A stretch of DNA of 64,000 nucleotides. It comes from DASYPQ01 sp036006425 (lineage in GTDB: Bacteria > Planctomycetota > UBA1135 > GCA-002686595). The position numbers and the translations under genes were made by a program. Below, piece after piece: positions 25,194 to 32,778 of the stretch (positions within the stretch are counted from its first letter, which is position 1; each line of letters starts with the position of its first letter). The stretch spans positions 62,001 to 126,000 of the forward strand of contig DASYPQ010000005.1 of assembly GCA_036006425.1 (NCBI GenBank). The letters are read 5' to 3'. A model generated the notes under the pieces. That model had not been told where the DNA came from and ran no database searches. It saw only the letters and a program-made list of their open reading frames with translations.

Positions 25194-26407
25194 CGGAGGT
25201 CGAGCTGCCGATGCACGTCGCCCTCGTCCACATGCGCAGCGCGCGGGTCGGCGGGACGGAGAGCTACCTGAACCAGGTCGCGCGCCATCTGTGCGAGCAC
25301 GGTCACGACGTGACGATCGTCTGCAGATCGCACGAGGACGCGCCTCACCCGAAAGTGCGCTTCGTCGTGCTGCGCGCGCTCGTGCCCGGATCGGCGCTGC
25401 GCATCCTCGCGTTCGCGCGCGACGTCGAGCGACACGTGCGGGACCACGCCTACGACCTCGTCGTCGGGCTCGGGCGCACGTGGAGCCAGGACGTCCTGCG
25501 CGTGAGCGGCGGTTGCCACGCGACGTACCTCGCGCTCGCGCACGAGAGCTCGTCGCACGGATGGGCGCGGTGGCTCGACGCGCTGTCGCCGAAACACCGC
25601 GTCATCCTCTCGATCGAGGCGAAGGCGCTCGCCTCGGACACGCTGCGGTGCGTGATCGTGAACTCCGAGCTCGTGCGGCGCGATCTGCTCCAGCGGTACC
25701 GCATCGATCCGGAGCGCGTGCGCCTGATCCGCAACGGCGTCGATCTCGCGCGCTTCCACCCGCGGCAGCGAGCCGAGGGCGGGCGGAAGTTGCGCGAGGA
25801 GCTCCGGCTCGGCGCGGGCCCGGTCGTCCTCTTCCTCGGCTCGAACTACGGGCGCAAGGGCCTCGGCGTCGTGCTCGAGGCGTTCCCGGAGCTGCGGCGG
25901 CACTTCCCGTCGGCGAAGCTCGTCGTCGTGGGCGCCGATCCGGACATCGCGGGATGGAAGCGCCGCGCGCACGATCTTGGTCTCGACGATGCGGCGCTGT
26001 TCCTCGGCAAGCGCTCCGACACCGAGGCGTGCTACGGCGCGAGCGACGTGTACGTGCTCCCGACGCGCTACGACTCGTTCGCGTACACGGTCCTCGAGGC
26101 GCTCGCGAGCGGCGTTCCGGCGATCGTCAGCGATGCGGCGGGCGCGTCGGAGGTGATCGACGCCTCCTGCGGCGCCGTGCTCCCCGCGACCGCGGGCGCC
26201 GCGGAGGTCGCGGGCGCACTGCGCGCGTGGGCCGCACCCGCGCGTCGCGATGCCGCCGCCGTCGCGAGCCGCCTCGTCGCGGAGGCGAACGGCGCGGAGG
26301 CCGCGGCGGAGCGGACGGTCGCGCTGTTCGAGGAGCTCGTCAGGTCGAGCGGCGCTCGAGGATCGCCGGCCGCGCGCCGAGCATCGGCCAATCCGCCGTC
26401 GAGGTGA
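25190..26407 (+). CDS. GT4 glycosyltransferase, WaaG-like
   Basis: 405 residues of the GT-B fold. The N-terminal domain begins MHVALVHMRSARVGGTESYLNQVARHL (acceptor side). The donor-binding half has LIRNGVDLARFHP, VVLFLGSNYGRKGLGVVLEAF and YVLPTRYDSFAYTVLEALASGVPAIVSD (the E-x7-E-type region), resembling LPS core glucosyltransferase WaaG. It starts with GTG at 25190 overlapping the methyltransferase stop; an in-frame ATG at 25211 is an equally reasonable start. The 3' end overlaps the convergent M24 gene by 68 bases. Probably acts in lipopolysaccharide or exopolysaccharide assembly. Confidence 0.9.
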   Translation: MTEVELPMHVALVHMRSARVGGTESYLNQVARHLCEHGHDVTIVCRSHEDAPHPKVRFVVLRALVPGSALRILAFARDVERHVRDHAYDLVVGLGRTWSQDVLRVSGGCHATYLALAHESSSHGWARWLDALSPKHRVILSIEAKALASDTLRCVIVNSELVRRDLLQRYRIDPERVRLIRNGVDLARFHPRQRAEGGRKLREELRLGAGPVVLFLGSNYGRKGLGVVLEAFPELRRHFPSAKLVVVGADPDIAGWKRRAHDLGLDDAALFLGKRSDTEACYGASDVYVLPTRYDSFAYTVLEALASGVPAIVSDAAGASEVIDASCGAVLPATAGAAEVAGALRAWAAPARRDAAAVASRLVAEANGAEAAAERTVALFEELVRSSGARGSPAARRASANPPSR

Positions 26408-27374
26408 GGACCTCGGCCGCTCCGCGGTCGCGCGCGAGGATCGTGTCCTCGGACTTCGTCCCGGTGATCGACGGGTTCCAGCCGACCATCTGGTTCGCCG
26501 GCACGACGCCGCGCGTCGACGGAGTGACGCAGAAGTCGCGCGGCTCGTACCCCATCGGGCCGCCCTGGTGGTGGAGCTTCCATTCGCTCGCGAATCCATG
26601 CTCGCGGTAGGCGCGGACGCCCGCCGCGAGGACGTCGCGCCACGCTGCGCCCGGCCGCGTCGCGCCGATCAACGCCTCGTCGACGGCGCAGACCGCGGCG
26701 TGCTTGCGCGCGAGCGCCGCGGGGATGCGACCGAAGTGGACGAGGCGCGTCATCGCGACGACGAGGCCGTGGCGCTGCGCGCAGACGACCAGCATGAGCC
26801 GTTTCTCGACGCGGCGGTGCGTCGGGATCGGATGCCGGAAGCGCGCGATGCGATCGTCGGCGGCGACGAGGAGGACCGGCGCGTGGATGCCGAGGCGGCG
26901 GAGCCGCTCGCCGAAGGCTCCCGCGACCTCGTGCTCGGTGACCCCGCGGCGGACGCGGTGGAGGAAGGCCTGCACGGCGTCGGCGCAGTCCCGCCCGAGT
27001 GCGCGAACGCGCGCGAGCTCCCGCACCGTCAACGGCGAACGCAGCGCGGCGATCGCCCGGCCGTCGCCGGGCCAGTCGGTCGCGTAGTCGCCGCGCGGAA
27101 GCTCGGGCGCCTTCCACCACGGCGCGACCTCGAACTTCCACTCGGCGTCGAATTCCTCGGCGCGCAGGCGCGGCGCCTCGATCGTGTTCGTCCACACGGT
27201 CTTCCGGCGCGGAGTCCAGAGGACGGCCGCGACACCGGTCGCCTGCGCCGTGTCGCAGTGGACGTCCGCGCCGTCGGTGATCCACGCGATGTTCGAGCGG
27301 CGGCGGAGTAGGACGCCCTCGCGGCCGAGCGAGCGGCAGAGTTCGTGAAGACGTGAGCTCTTCGCGGCGTTCAT
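26340..27374 (-). CDS. M24 (creatinase/aminopeptidase P-fold) protein with degenerate metal site
   Basis: 344 residues. The N-terminal creatinase-like domain (RLHELCRSLGREGVLLRRRSNIAWITDG) and the C-terminal pita-bread domain are both present. The two metal-binding Asp residues of aminopeptidases are replaced: the aligned segment reads VVCAQRHGLVVAMTRLVHFG. The HxxG-like segment (HHQGGPMGYEP) and a late SEDTI Glu remain, but the penultimate Glu position is Asn (GWNPSI). It is therefore unlikely to be an ordinary Xaa-Pro dipeptidase; a metal-free hydrolase like creatinase or a non-catalytic role are options. A broken copy of its first 27 or so codons occurs at 27880-27957. Confidence 0.75.
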   Translation of the reverse strand: MNAAKSSRLHELCRSLGREGVLLRRRSNIAWITDGADVHCDTAQATGVAAVLWTPRRKTVWTNTIEAPRLRAEEFDAEWKFEVAPWWKAPELPRGDYATDWPGDGRAIAALRSPLTVRELARVRALGRDCADAVQAFLHRVRRGVTEHEVAGAFGERLRRLGIHAPVLLVAADDRIARFRHPIPTHRRVEKRLMLVVCAQRHGLVVAMTRLVHFGRIPAALARKHAAVCAVDEALIGATRPGAAWRDVLAAGVRAYREHGFASEWKLHHQGGPMGYEPRDFCVTPSTRGVVPANQMVGWNPSITGTKSEDTILARDRGAAEVLTSTADWPMLGARPAILERRST

Positions 27375-27392
27375 GTGGTGACGAACATGCCG

Positions 27393-27398
27393 AGGCTA
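27393..27398 (-). promoter_or_regulatory. Candidate -10 element of the M24 gene
   Basis: TAGCCT on the minus strand ends 18 bases before the ATG. It is a weaker member of the TANNNT series. Confidence 0.3.
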
Positions 27399-27469
27399 GC
27401 GTATCGACGGGGTGGTACGCTGGCGCGGACGGATCGAAACCGGAGGTCGGGCATGTCGAGGGAGACACC

Positions 27470-27796
27470 ATGGATCCGAGCGCATTGAGGCGAGAATTCC
27501 TTAGCGGGCTACTCACCGGCCTGCGCGTGGTGTGGCCAATCCTGTCCGTCCTCCTCGGACTGATGATCGCGCTCGGCGTGGTGATCGGTCTGCGCGAGGG
27601 CTGGACGATCCAGGAGTCGATCTACTTCACCTTCGTAACCGGCCTGACGATCGGCTACGGCGATCACGTGCCCAAGTTCCTGCTCACACGCGCGCTGGCG
27701 ATAGGCATCGGGATTTGCGGCGTGCTGCTGACCGCCGTCTTGGCTGCGATCGCCGTGAAGGCATTGACAGGGGCGACCGAGGGTCGCGAAGGATGA
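27470..27796 (+). CDS. Two-helix potassium channel (KcsA-like)
   Basis: 108 residues with two transmembrane helices (about 19-41 and 72-95) around a pore loop carrying the selectivity filter TIGYGD at residues 60-65. This is the minimal Ion_trans_2 K+ channel. No cytosolic RCK or ligand-binding domain is attached. The ATG at 27470 has a GAGGGA site. Codons and base use are less GC-rich than in surrounding genes. It is a good candidate for a transferred gene in the M24-aroF interval. Confidence 0.88.
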   Translation: MDPSALRREFLSGLLTGLRVVWPILSVLLGLMIALGVVIGLREGWTIQESIYFTFVTGLTIGYGDHVPKFLLTRALAIGIGICGVLLTAVLAAIAVKALTGATEGREG

Positions 27797-27804
27797 GCCG
27801 GCGA

Positions 27805-27844
27805 GTCACCTGAGCGACCGGTGCAGCCGCCGCCCCGTCGCGGG
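27805..27844. repeat. Direct repeat copy A of the aroF 3' end
   Basis: About 35 of 40 bases match 28840-28879. Shared core CGACCGGTGCAGCCGC. Copy A lies 8 bases after the K+ channel stop codon. Confidence 0.8.
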
Positions 27845-27957
27845 CAGTCGATGCCGTGATCGAGGAACGCCCGCGCGTCAACACCGCGGAGGAGGACGCC
27901 GTCGCGGCCGAGCCGCAGGCAGAGTTCGCTCAAGCGTCTGGTCTTCGTGGCGTCCAT
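27805..27957 (-). pseudogene. Chimeric scar: M24 gene start fused to aroF fragments
   Basis: In minus-strand direction this reads an ATG and about 27 codons (MDATKTRRLSELCLRLGRDG...) closely resembling the start of the intact M24 gene (MNAAKSSRLHELCRSLGREG...). It runs in frame into FLDHGIDC, an internal piece of aroF (copy of 29331-29356 with about two mismatches), then into a copy of the aroF 3' end. The aroF piece is out of frame and the reading continues only into antisense of the channel gene. This is a remnant of a duplicated M24/aroF segment joined by deletion, not a gene. Confidence 0.75.
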
Positions 27958-27994
27958 GCCGCGGTAGCATGGAGGCGCAAGCCCCAAGTGCGCA

Positions 27995-28441
27995 ATGGAC
28001 CAACAGACCAAAGCCGCGACGCGAAGCGAGTGGCGTGAGCTCGGCTTCTTCTACGCCTGCGATGACGCCGCCAAAGAATGGCAGATCGTGGGCTCGCAGA
28101 ATGGACTCTCGCGGTTCGCGAGCCTCCTTCGGGCCTACGCGGCGGACCCGAGGAACGCCCCCGAATCGGAACACGAGCACTACGGACCATACATGTATCT
28201 CGAGGTGATGACGTGGCATGAGCCGGGGATCGACGATCACTCGATACACGGCACGATGGCACAGCTTGGTCAGCTGGCCGCCCTTGTAGAGGAGAGGACT
28301 GCTGCGCTTGAGCCCGGCGGCAAGGCACGAATCCTCGAGGAGTACTCGCGGGCCTCGGCGTACGCATTGGTGCTGGAGCGACGTGAGGACGAATTCGATC
28401 CTGCGAGCCTCGATGGGAGTCTCGAGGACGAAGCTGGCTGA
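27995..28441 (+). CDS. Hypothetical protein, possible Imm32-like immunity fold
   Basis: 148 residues, soluble and acidic. The segment VGSQNGLSRFASLLRAYAADPRN with EHEHYGPYMYLEVMTWHEPGIDDHSIHGT resembles small proteins often placed among polymorphic-toxin immunity families such as Imm32 (a score-plus-small-residue GLxRxAxLL motif followed by a His-rich strand). That resemblance is from memory and modest. There is no toxin gene next to it. It sits between the M24/aroF scar and a CPCC protein, all in an A/T-richer patch. Confidence 0.7.
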   Translation: MDQQTKAATRSEWRELGFFYACDDAAKEWQIVGSQNGLSRFASLLRAYAADPRNAPESEHEHYGPYMYLEVMTWHEPGIDDHSIHGTMAQLGQLAALVEERTAALEPGGKARILEEYSRASAYALVLERREDEFDPASLDGSLEDEAG

Positions 28442-28504
28442 TCCCGCACCGCGGCCGCCGCCGCCAGATAGACTGGGCCAACGAGGACCGATCGAGGCAC
28501 GCCG

Positions 28505-28816
28505 ATGGCGGAGGTTCCGACCGACAACCCGTCTCCTGACGAGGTGGCTCGTCGCAGGGCATGGTTCGAGGACTACACGTCGAGGCTCGATGGTCAGCCC
28601 TCGGAGTTGCCTCTGCGCTGCCCGTGCTGTCTCTGCCAGACGCTGGTCGAGCGGGGGGGATTCGAGATCTGCCCGGTCTGCTTCTGGGAAGACGACGGGC
28701 AAGACGACTACGACGCTGACGTGGTCCGCGGCGGGCCGAATGGTGCGCTCAGCCTCACTCAGGCACGCGCCAACTACCGTGAATTCGGATCATGCGATGC
28801 ACCATCCGGCGGCTGA
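28505..28816 (+). CDS. CPCC-domain cysteine-rich protein
   Basis: 103 residues. The cysteine-rich CPCC domain is clear: CPCCLCQTL at residues 39-47, then GGFEICPVCFWEDDGQDDYD (Cys56, Cys59) and GGPNGALSLTQARANYREFG. Six cysteines suggest a zinc ribbon-like fold. CPCC proteins are small, scattered among bacteria, often near toxin or immunity genes, and without known biochemical role. A TAGACT hexamer ends 30 bases upstream of the ATG. Confidence 0.88.
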   Translation: MAEVPTDNPSPDEVARRRAWFEDYTSRLDGQPSELPLRCPCCLCQTLVERGGFEICPVCFWEDDGQDDYDADVVRGGPNGALSLTQARANYREFGSCDAPSGG

Positions 28817-28839
28817 GCGCGTGCACCAACCTGCGGCGC

Positions 28840-28879
28840 ATCACCTGATCGACCGGTGCAGCCGCCTCCCCGTCGCCGC
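28840..28879. repeat. Direct repeat copy B, native aroF 3' end
   Basis: Begins at the aroF stop codon and covers the last 12 or so codons. Copy A at 27805-27844 is the displaced copy. Confidence 0.8.
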
Positions 28880-29884
28880 CGCCATGATCCGCGCGTCCGA
28901 CACGATCCCGACGAGCTCCGACGGCAGCAGCGCCTGCGGTCCGTCGCTGCGCGCTTCCGCGGGGTTCAGGTGCACCTCGACCGCGACTCCGTCAGCGCCC
29001 GCCGCGATCGACGCGCGCGAGAGGGGAGCGATGATCCTCGCGATCCCGGACGCGTGCGCGGGGTCGACGATCAAGGGCACGTGCGTCCACTCGCGCAAGA
29101 GCGGCAGCACCGTCAGGTCGAGCGTGTTCCGCGTCGCCTTCTCGAACGTCCGGATCCCGCGCTCGCACAGGATCACCTGCTCGCAGCCACCTTCGAAGAG
29201 ATACTCCGCCGCGTAGAGCCACTCCTCCGCCGTCGCCGCGAGCCCGCGCTTCAAGAGGACCGGTCGATTCGCGCGCGCGACTGCCTTCAGCAGCGTGAAG
29301 TTCTGCATGTTGCGCGCCCCGATCTGCAGGCAATCGATACCGTGATCGAGGAACGACGCGAGATCGCTCGCGTCCATGATCTCCGACACGACCGGCAGCC
29401 CGACCGTCTGGCCCGCGTCCTTCAGCTGCCGCAGGCCTTCGACGCCGAATCCCTGGAACGCGTACGGGCTCGTCCGCGGCTTGAACGCGCCGCCGCGCAG
29501 GAGGTGCGCGCCGCACGCCGCGACTTCGCGCGCGACCTGGAGCACGGCGTCCCGCCCCTCGACGCTGCACGGGCCGGCGATCACGACGACCTCGTCGCCG
29601 CCCACGCGCACGCCGCCGACGTCGACGACGGACGATTGCGTCGACGGCGCATCGCGCATCGCGCGCGCGACGAGCAGGAGCTCGCCCGTCGGAACAACGA
29701 TCGACTCGACTTCCGCGCGGCTGCGCAGCTCCTCCGCGAGCCGCGCGGGGACCTTCCCCGCGATCGCGAGGATCGGGCGCGAGTCCTCGGGCGAACGCAG
29801 CACGCGCAGGCCCTCGCGCTCGAGCCGATCGCGCAGCGCCTGCGTCGTCTCCTCGGGCGTCCCGGCGGCGAGGCGCAGGATCAC
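28841..29884 (-). CDS. aroF: 3-deoxy-7-phosphoheptulonate (DAHP) synthase, type I-beta
   Basis: 347 residues. Condenses phosphoenolpyruvate and erythrose 4-phosphate, the first step of aromatic biosynthesis. The N-terminal 80 or so residues form a ferredoxin-like regulatory domain as in the Thermotoga enzyme. The TIM barrel follows: VVIAGPCSVEG, LLRGGAFKPRTSPYAFQG, LQIGARNMQNF, RPVLLKRG, ILCERGIRTFE, and DPAHASG (metal/substrate residues). It is the last gene of the lysC-trp-aro unit. The start is the GTG at 29884, which overlaps the stop of the upstream chorismate-mutase-like gene. Confidence 0.96.
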   Translation of the reverse strand: MILRLAAGTPEETTQALRDRLEREGLRVLRSPEDSRPILAIAGKVPARLAEELRSRAEVESIVVPTGELLLVARAMRDAPSTQSSVVDVGGVRVGGDEVVVIAGPCSVEGRDAVLQVAREVAACGAHLLRGGAFKPRTSPYAFQGFGVEGLRQLKDAGQTVGLPVVSEIMDASDLASFLDHGIDCLQIGARNMQNFTLLKAVARANRPVLLKRGLAATAEEWLYAAEYLFEGGCEQVILCERGIRTFEKATRNTLDLTVLPLLREWTHVPLIVDPAHASGIARIIAPLSRASIAAGADGVAVEVHLNPAEARSDGPQALLPSELVGIVSDARIMAAATGRRLHRSIR

Positions 29885-30126
29885 GGCGCGGCTTCCCGGA
29901 CGCTGCCGAGCGCGAACGGTGCTCCGTGGCGGTCGATCGCGGCGAAGACTTCCGCGACGCCTTGCGGCGGGAAGGGGCCGGCGTGTCGCGCGAGCAGGTC
30001 GTCGAGGGCCGCCTTGCGGCCCGGATCGCCGGCGTCCGTGCCCGACAGGAGGCGCGTGCGTTCGTCGAGGAGCGCGAGGAGGACCCGGTCGAGGTGCCGG
30101 AGCTGGTGCCTCAGGGGAGCGTGCAC
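29881..30126 (-). CDS. Stand-alone chorismate-mutase-like (AroQ) small protein
   Basis: 81 residues beginning at GTG 30126 inside the trpA 3' end and ending in a GTGA overlap with aroF. The sequence aligns by eye with the AroQ domain fused to Bacillus-type DAHP synthases: LLALLDERTRLL, DPGRKAAL, LLARHAGPFPPQGVAEVFAAI (the Bacillus version has NEGPF...IQHIF). A stretch including the catalytic Lys between helices is deleted, and the following Glu is replaced, while the two first Arg positions and the Asp/Arg of DPxR remain. It may be weakly active or purely regulatory. In CM-DAHP synthase fusions the CM domain senses prephenate; here a separate subunit might do so for AroF. The short length would be missed by many gene callers. 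Confidence 0.65.
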   Translation of the reverse strand: MHAPLRHQLRHLDRVLLALLDERTRLLSGTDAGDPGRKAALDDLLARHAGPFPPQGVAEVFAAIDRHGAPFALGSVREAAP

Positions 30127-30938
30127 GGTGGGATTCCTTTCACGAGCTCGCTGACGAAAGCGCGCGCGCTCGCCGCGGGAGGATTCGACGGTTCGGACTG
30201 GATGCGCGCCGTGAGCGCGCTGCCGACGATCGCGAGATCGGCGTGGCGCAACGCGGCCGTCACCGCCTGCGCGGTCGCGATCCCGAACCCGACCGCGACC
30301 GGAAGGCCGTCCGCTTCGCGCGCGACGCGCGCGAGGAACGCCTGCGTCGGCGCGTCGAGATCCGTGGCGACGCCTGTGACGCCGAAACGCCCGATCGCGT
30401 ACACGAAGCCGCGCGATGCGCGCACGGCGCGCGTCGCCCGCGCGGCACTCGTCGTCGGCGAGACGAAGAAGATCGGCGCGAGCCCGGCCGAGATCGCGCA
30501 TTCCGCCATCTCCTCGCCTTCGTCCACGGGGAGATCGGCGACGATCAGCCCGTCCCCGCCGGCCGCCGCGATCGCGCGCGTCGCGGCGTCCCAGCCCCGC
30601 GAGATCAAGGGGTTCGCGTACGTCATGACGACGACGGGCAGCGCGCTCGTCTCGCGGAACTCGGAGAGCATCGCGAGGACGGAATCCACCGTGGTTCCGG
30701 CGCCGAGAGCGCGTGCGGCGGCCGCCTGGAGCACGGGACCGTCGGCGATCGGGTCGCTGAACGGCAGTCCGAGTTCCGCGCACACCGCGCCCGCCTCCTC
30801 GACCGCCTTCAGGATCGCGAGCGTGGTCTGGAGCCCTCCGTCGCCGGCCATCACGAACGGCGCGAGTCCGTGGTCCCCGCGCGCGCGCAGGGAGGAGAGC
30901 CGCGTCTCGAGGCGGTTCCTCGTCGACGCGAGTTTCAT
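30111..30938 (-). CDS. trpA: Tryptophan synthase alpha subunit
   Basis: 275 residues. Cleaves indole-3-glycerol phosphate to indole for transfer to TrpB. The catalytic Glu55 and Asp66 lie in CAELGLPFSDPIADGP, with the correct 11-residue spacing; MTYANPL, GLIVADLP and VAVGFGI phosphate-binding strands follow. The ATG overlaps the trpB stop as ATGA. The 3' end overlaps the small AroQ-like gene by 16 bases. Confidence 0.97.
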   Translation of the reverse strand: MKLASTRNRLETRLSSLRARGDHGLAPFVMAGDGGLQTTLAILKAVEEAGAVCAELGLPFSDPIADGPVLQAAAARALGAGTTVDSVLAMLSEFRETSALPVVVMTYANPLISRGWDAATRAIAAAGGDGLIVADLPVDEGEEMAECAISAGLAPIFFVSPTTSAARATRAVRASRGFVYAIGRFGVTGVATDLDAPTQAFLARVAREADGLPVAVGFGIATAQAVTAALRHADLAIVGSALTARIQSEPSNPPAASARAFVSELVKGIPPCTLP

Positions 30939-32155
30939 CGGCCGCCGCCTTTCACGATCTTCGTCTTCTTGGCGTCCGCCTGCTTCGCGCTCGCCTCGTT
31001 CTGGAGCGCGGTGATCGTCTCGAGGTCCTTGTCGCCACGCCCCGAGAGGCAGACGAGCACGCGCATCCGCGCGAGCTTCGACTTCTCGCGCAGGAGCCAG
31101 GCGATCGCGTGCGCGCTCTCGAGCGCCGGCAGGATCCCCTCGAGGCGCGCGAGCGCCTGGAACCCGACGAGAGCCTCCGCGTCCGTGCACCATTCGTAGC
31201 GCGCGCGACCCGAGGCCCGCAGCATCGCGTGCTCGGGGCCGACCGCGGGGTAGTCGAGGCCGGCGGAGACGCTGTGCGTCGGCAGGATCTGCCCGTCCTC
31301 GTCCTGGAGCACGAACGTGTAGCAACCGTGCAGGACGCCCGGCGATCCTCCGGCGAAGCGCGCCGCGTGCATTCCGCCGGAGATGCCCGTGCCGCCGGCT
31401 TCGACGCCGACGAGCTCGACGGCTTCGTCGGGAACGAACGCGCGGAACGCTCCGATCGCGTTGCTGCCGCCGCCGACGCAGGCGAGCACGAGATCGGGGA
31501 GCTTCCCCGCCTGCTCCAGCGACTGCCGCCGCGCCTCGTGCCCGATGACTTCCTGGAATCCGGCGACGATCGACGGGAACGGATGCGGACCGAGCGCGCT
31601 GCCGAGCACGTAGTGCGCGTCGACCGGATCGGCGACCCACGCGCGCAGCGCTTCGTTGACCGCGTCCTTCAGGGTCTTCTGGCCGTGCTCGACGACGACG
31701 ACCTTCGCTCCGAGGAGCTCCATCCGCAGCACGTTCGTGCGCTGGCGCGCCGCGTCGACGGCGCCCATGAACACCGTGCACTCGAGACCCATGCGCGCGC
31801 ACGAGGTCGCGGTCGCTACGCCGTGCTGTCCGGCACCCGTCTCGGCGAGGATCCGCTTCTTCCCCATCTTCTGGGCGAGCAGGCACTGGCCGAGCGCGTT
31901 GTTCAGCTTGTGCGCGCCGGTGTGGAGGAGATCCTCGCGCTTGAGCCACACCTCGCAGCCGACGTGCGCGGAGAGGCGGCGCGCACGCGTGAGCGGCGTC
32001 GGCCGTCCGGCGTACGTCGCGAGCAGGCTCGAGAGCTCGCCGCGGAAGCCCTCGTCGGCGGTCCAGCGCCGCCACGCCTCTTCGAGCTCGAGCAGCGACG
32101 CCATGAGCGTCTCGGGGGCGTAGGCGCCGCCGTAGATCCCGAAGCGCCCGCTCAT
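30935..32155 (-). CDS. trpB: Tryptophan synthase beta subunit
   Basis: 406 residues. PLP enzyme that joins indole and serine. PLP Lys83 is in HTGAHKLNNALGQ; ETGAGQHGVATAT, the phosphate-binding GGGSNAIG and the late CLSGRGDKD are all typical of TrpB1. The protein has a 20-residue Lys-rich C-terminal extension after GRGDKD. ATG overlaps the trpF stop. Confidence 0.97.
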   Translation of the reverse strand: MSGRFGIYGGAYAPETLMASLLELEEAWRRWTADEGFRGELSSLLATYAGRPTPLTRARRLSAHVGCEVWLKREDLLHTGAHKLNNALGQCLLAQKMGKKRILAETGAGQHGVATATSCARMGLECTVFMGAVDAARQRTNVLRMELLGAKVVVVEHGQKTLKDAVNEALRAWVADPVDAHYVLGSALGPHPFPSIVAGFQEVIGHEARRQSLEQAGKLPDLVLACVGGGSNAIGAFRAFVPDEAVELVGVEAGGTGISGGMHAARFAGGSPGVLHGCYTFVLQDEDGQILPTHSVSAGLDYPAVGPEHAMLRASGRARYEWCTDAEALVGFQALARLEGILPALESAHAIAWLLREKSKLARMRVLVCLSGRGDKDLETITALQNEASAKQADAKKTKIVKGGGR

Positions 32156-32778
32156 GGCGATTCCTCGAGGGCGGCGCGCGCCGCGCGGACGAATGCGGCG
32201 ACGCGCGCGCCGATCTTGCGCCCGGGCTTCGACTCGAGACGGGACGACGCGTCGACGCCGCCCGGCCGCACCGCGCGGACGCGGGCCGCTACGTTCGTCT
32301 CGTCGAGCCCGCCCGCGAGCAGGCAAGGCGCGCGGCGCGCGAGCGCGCGCGCGAGCTCGAGGTCGACCGCCGCGCCGGTGCCTCCGGGGCCGGACGGATG
32401 ATCGAGCACGAATCCGGCGGCGACCCCGCTCCAGGATTCGATCACGATCTCGGCGCCGGGCTCGACCGGGATGCGCCGCAGGATCGGGAGGCGGAAGTCG
32501 AACCAGCGCTCGGGGGCCTCGCCGCCGCAGAGCTGGACCGCGCTCGCCCACGGCGACACCTGCTCGGGCGTCGCGTCGACGAGCACTTCGACGCGCAAGA
32601 CCCCGGGCGGGAGTGCGTCCGCGAGCTCCCGCGCCGCGGCGTCGGAGAGGCAGCGCGGCGACCCCGGCCAACGCACGAAGCCGACGGCGTCGAGGCCGTG
32701 CGCGAAGGCGGGCTCGACGTCCTCGAACACGGTGATGCCGCACACCTTCACGCGCGGGAAGTGCGCGAGATCAACCAC
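32152..32778 (-). CDS. trpF: Phosphoribosylanthranilate isomerase
   Basis: 208 residues, TIM barrel. KVCGITVFEDVEPAFAHGLDAVGFV with the catalytic Cys12 near the N-terminus and GVDASSRLESKPGRK (catalytic Asp and phosphate loop) near the C-terminus. The start is the GTG at 32778, overlapping trpC by 8 bases. No separate promoter. Confidence 0.95.
   Translation of the reverse strand: MVDLAHFPRVKVCGITVFEDVEPAFAHGLDAVGFVRWPGSPRCLSDAAARELADALPPGVLRVEVLVDATPEQVSPWASAVQLCGGEAPERWFDFRLPILRRIPVEPGAEIVIESWSGVAAGFVLDHPSGPGGTGAAVDLELARALARRAPCLLAGGLDETNVAARVRAVRPGGVDASSRLESKPGRKIGARVAAFVRAARAALEESP

Noticed and set aside
27995..28816. Toxin-antitoxin pair formed by the 148-residue and CPCC proteins
   Set aside because: They are 63 bases apart with separate starts, neither resembles a toxin, and the first looks immunity-like at best.
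27780..28880. Integron-type gene cassettes between M24 and aroF
   Set aside because: Repeats are copies of flanking coding sequence, not attC sites; no GTTRRRY-type ends and no integron integrase.
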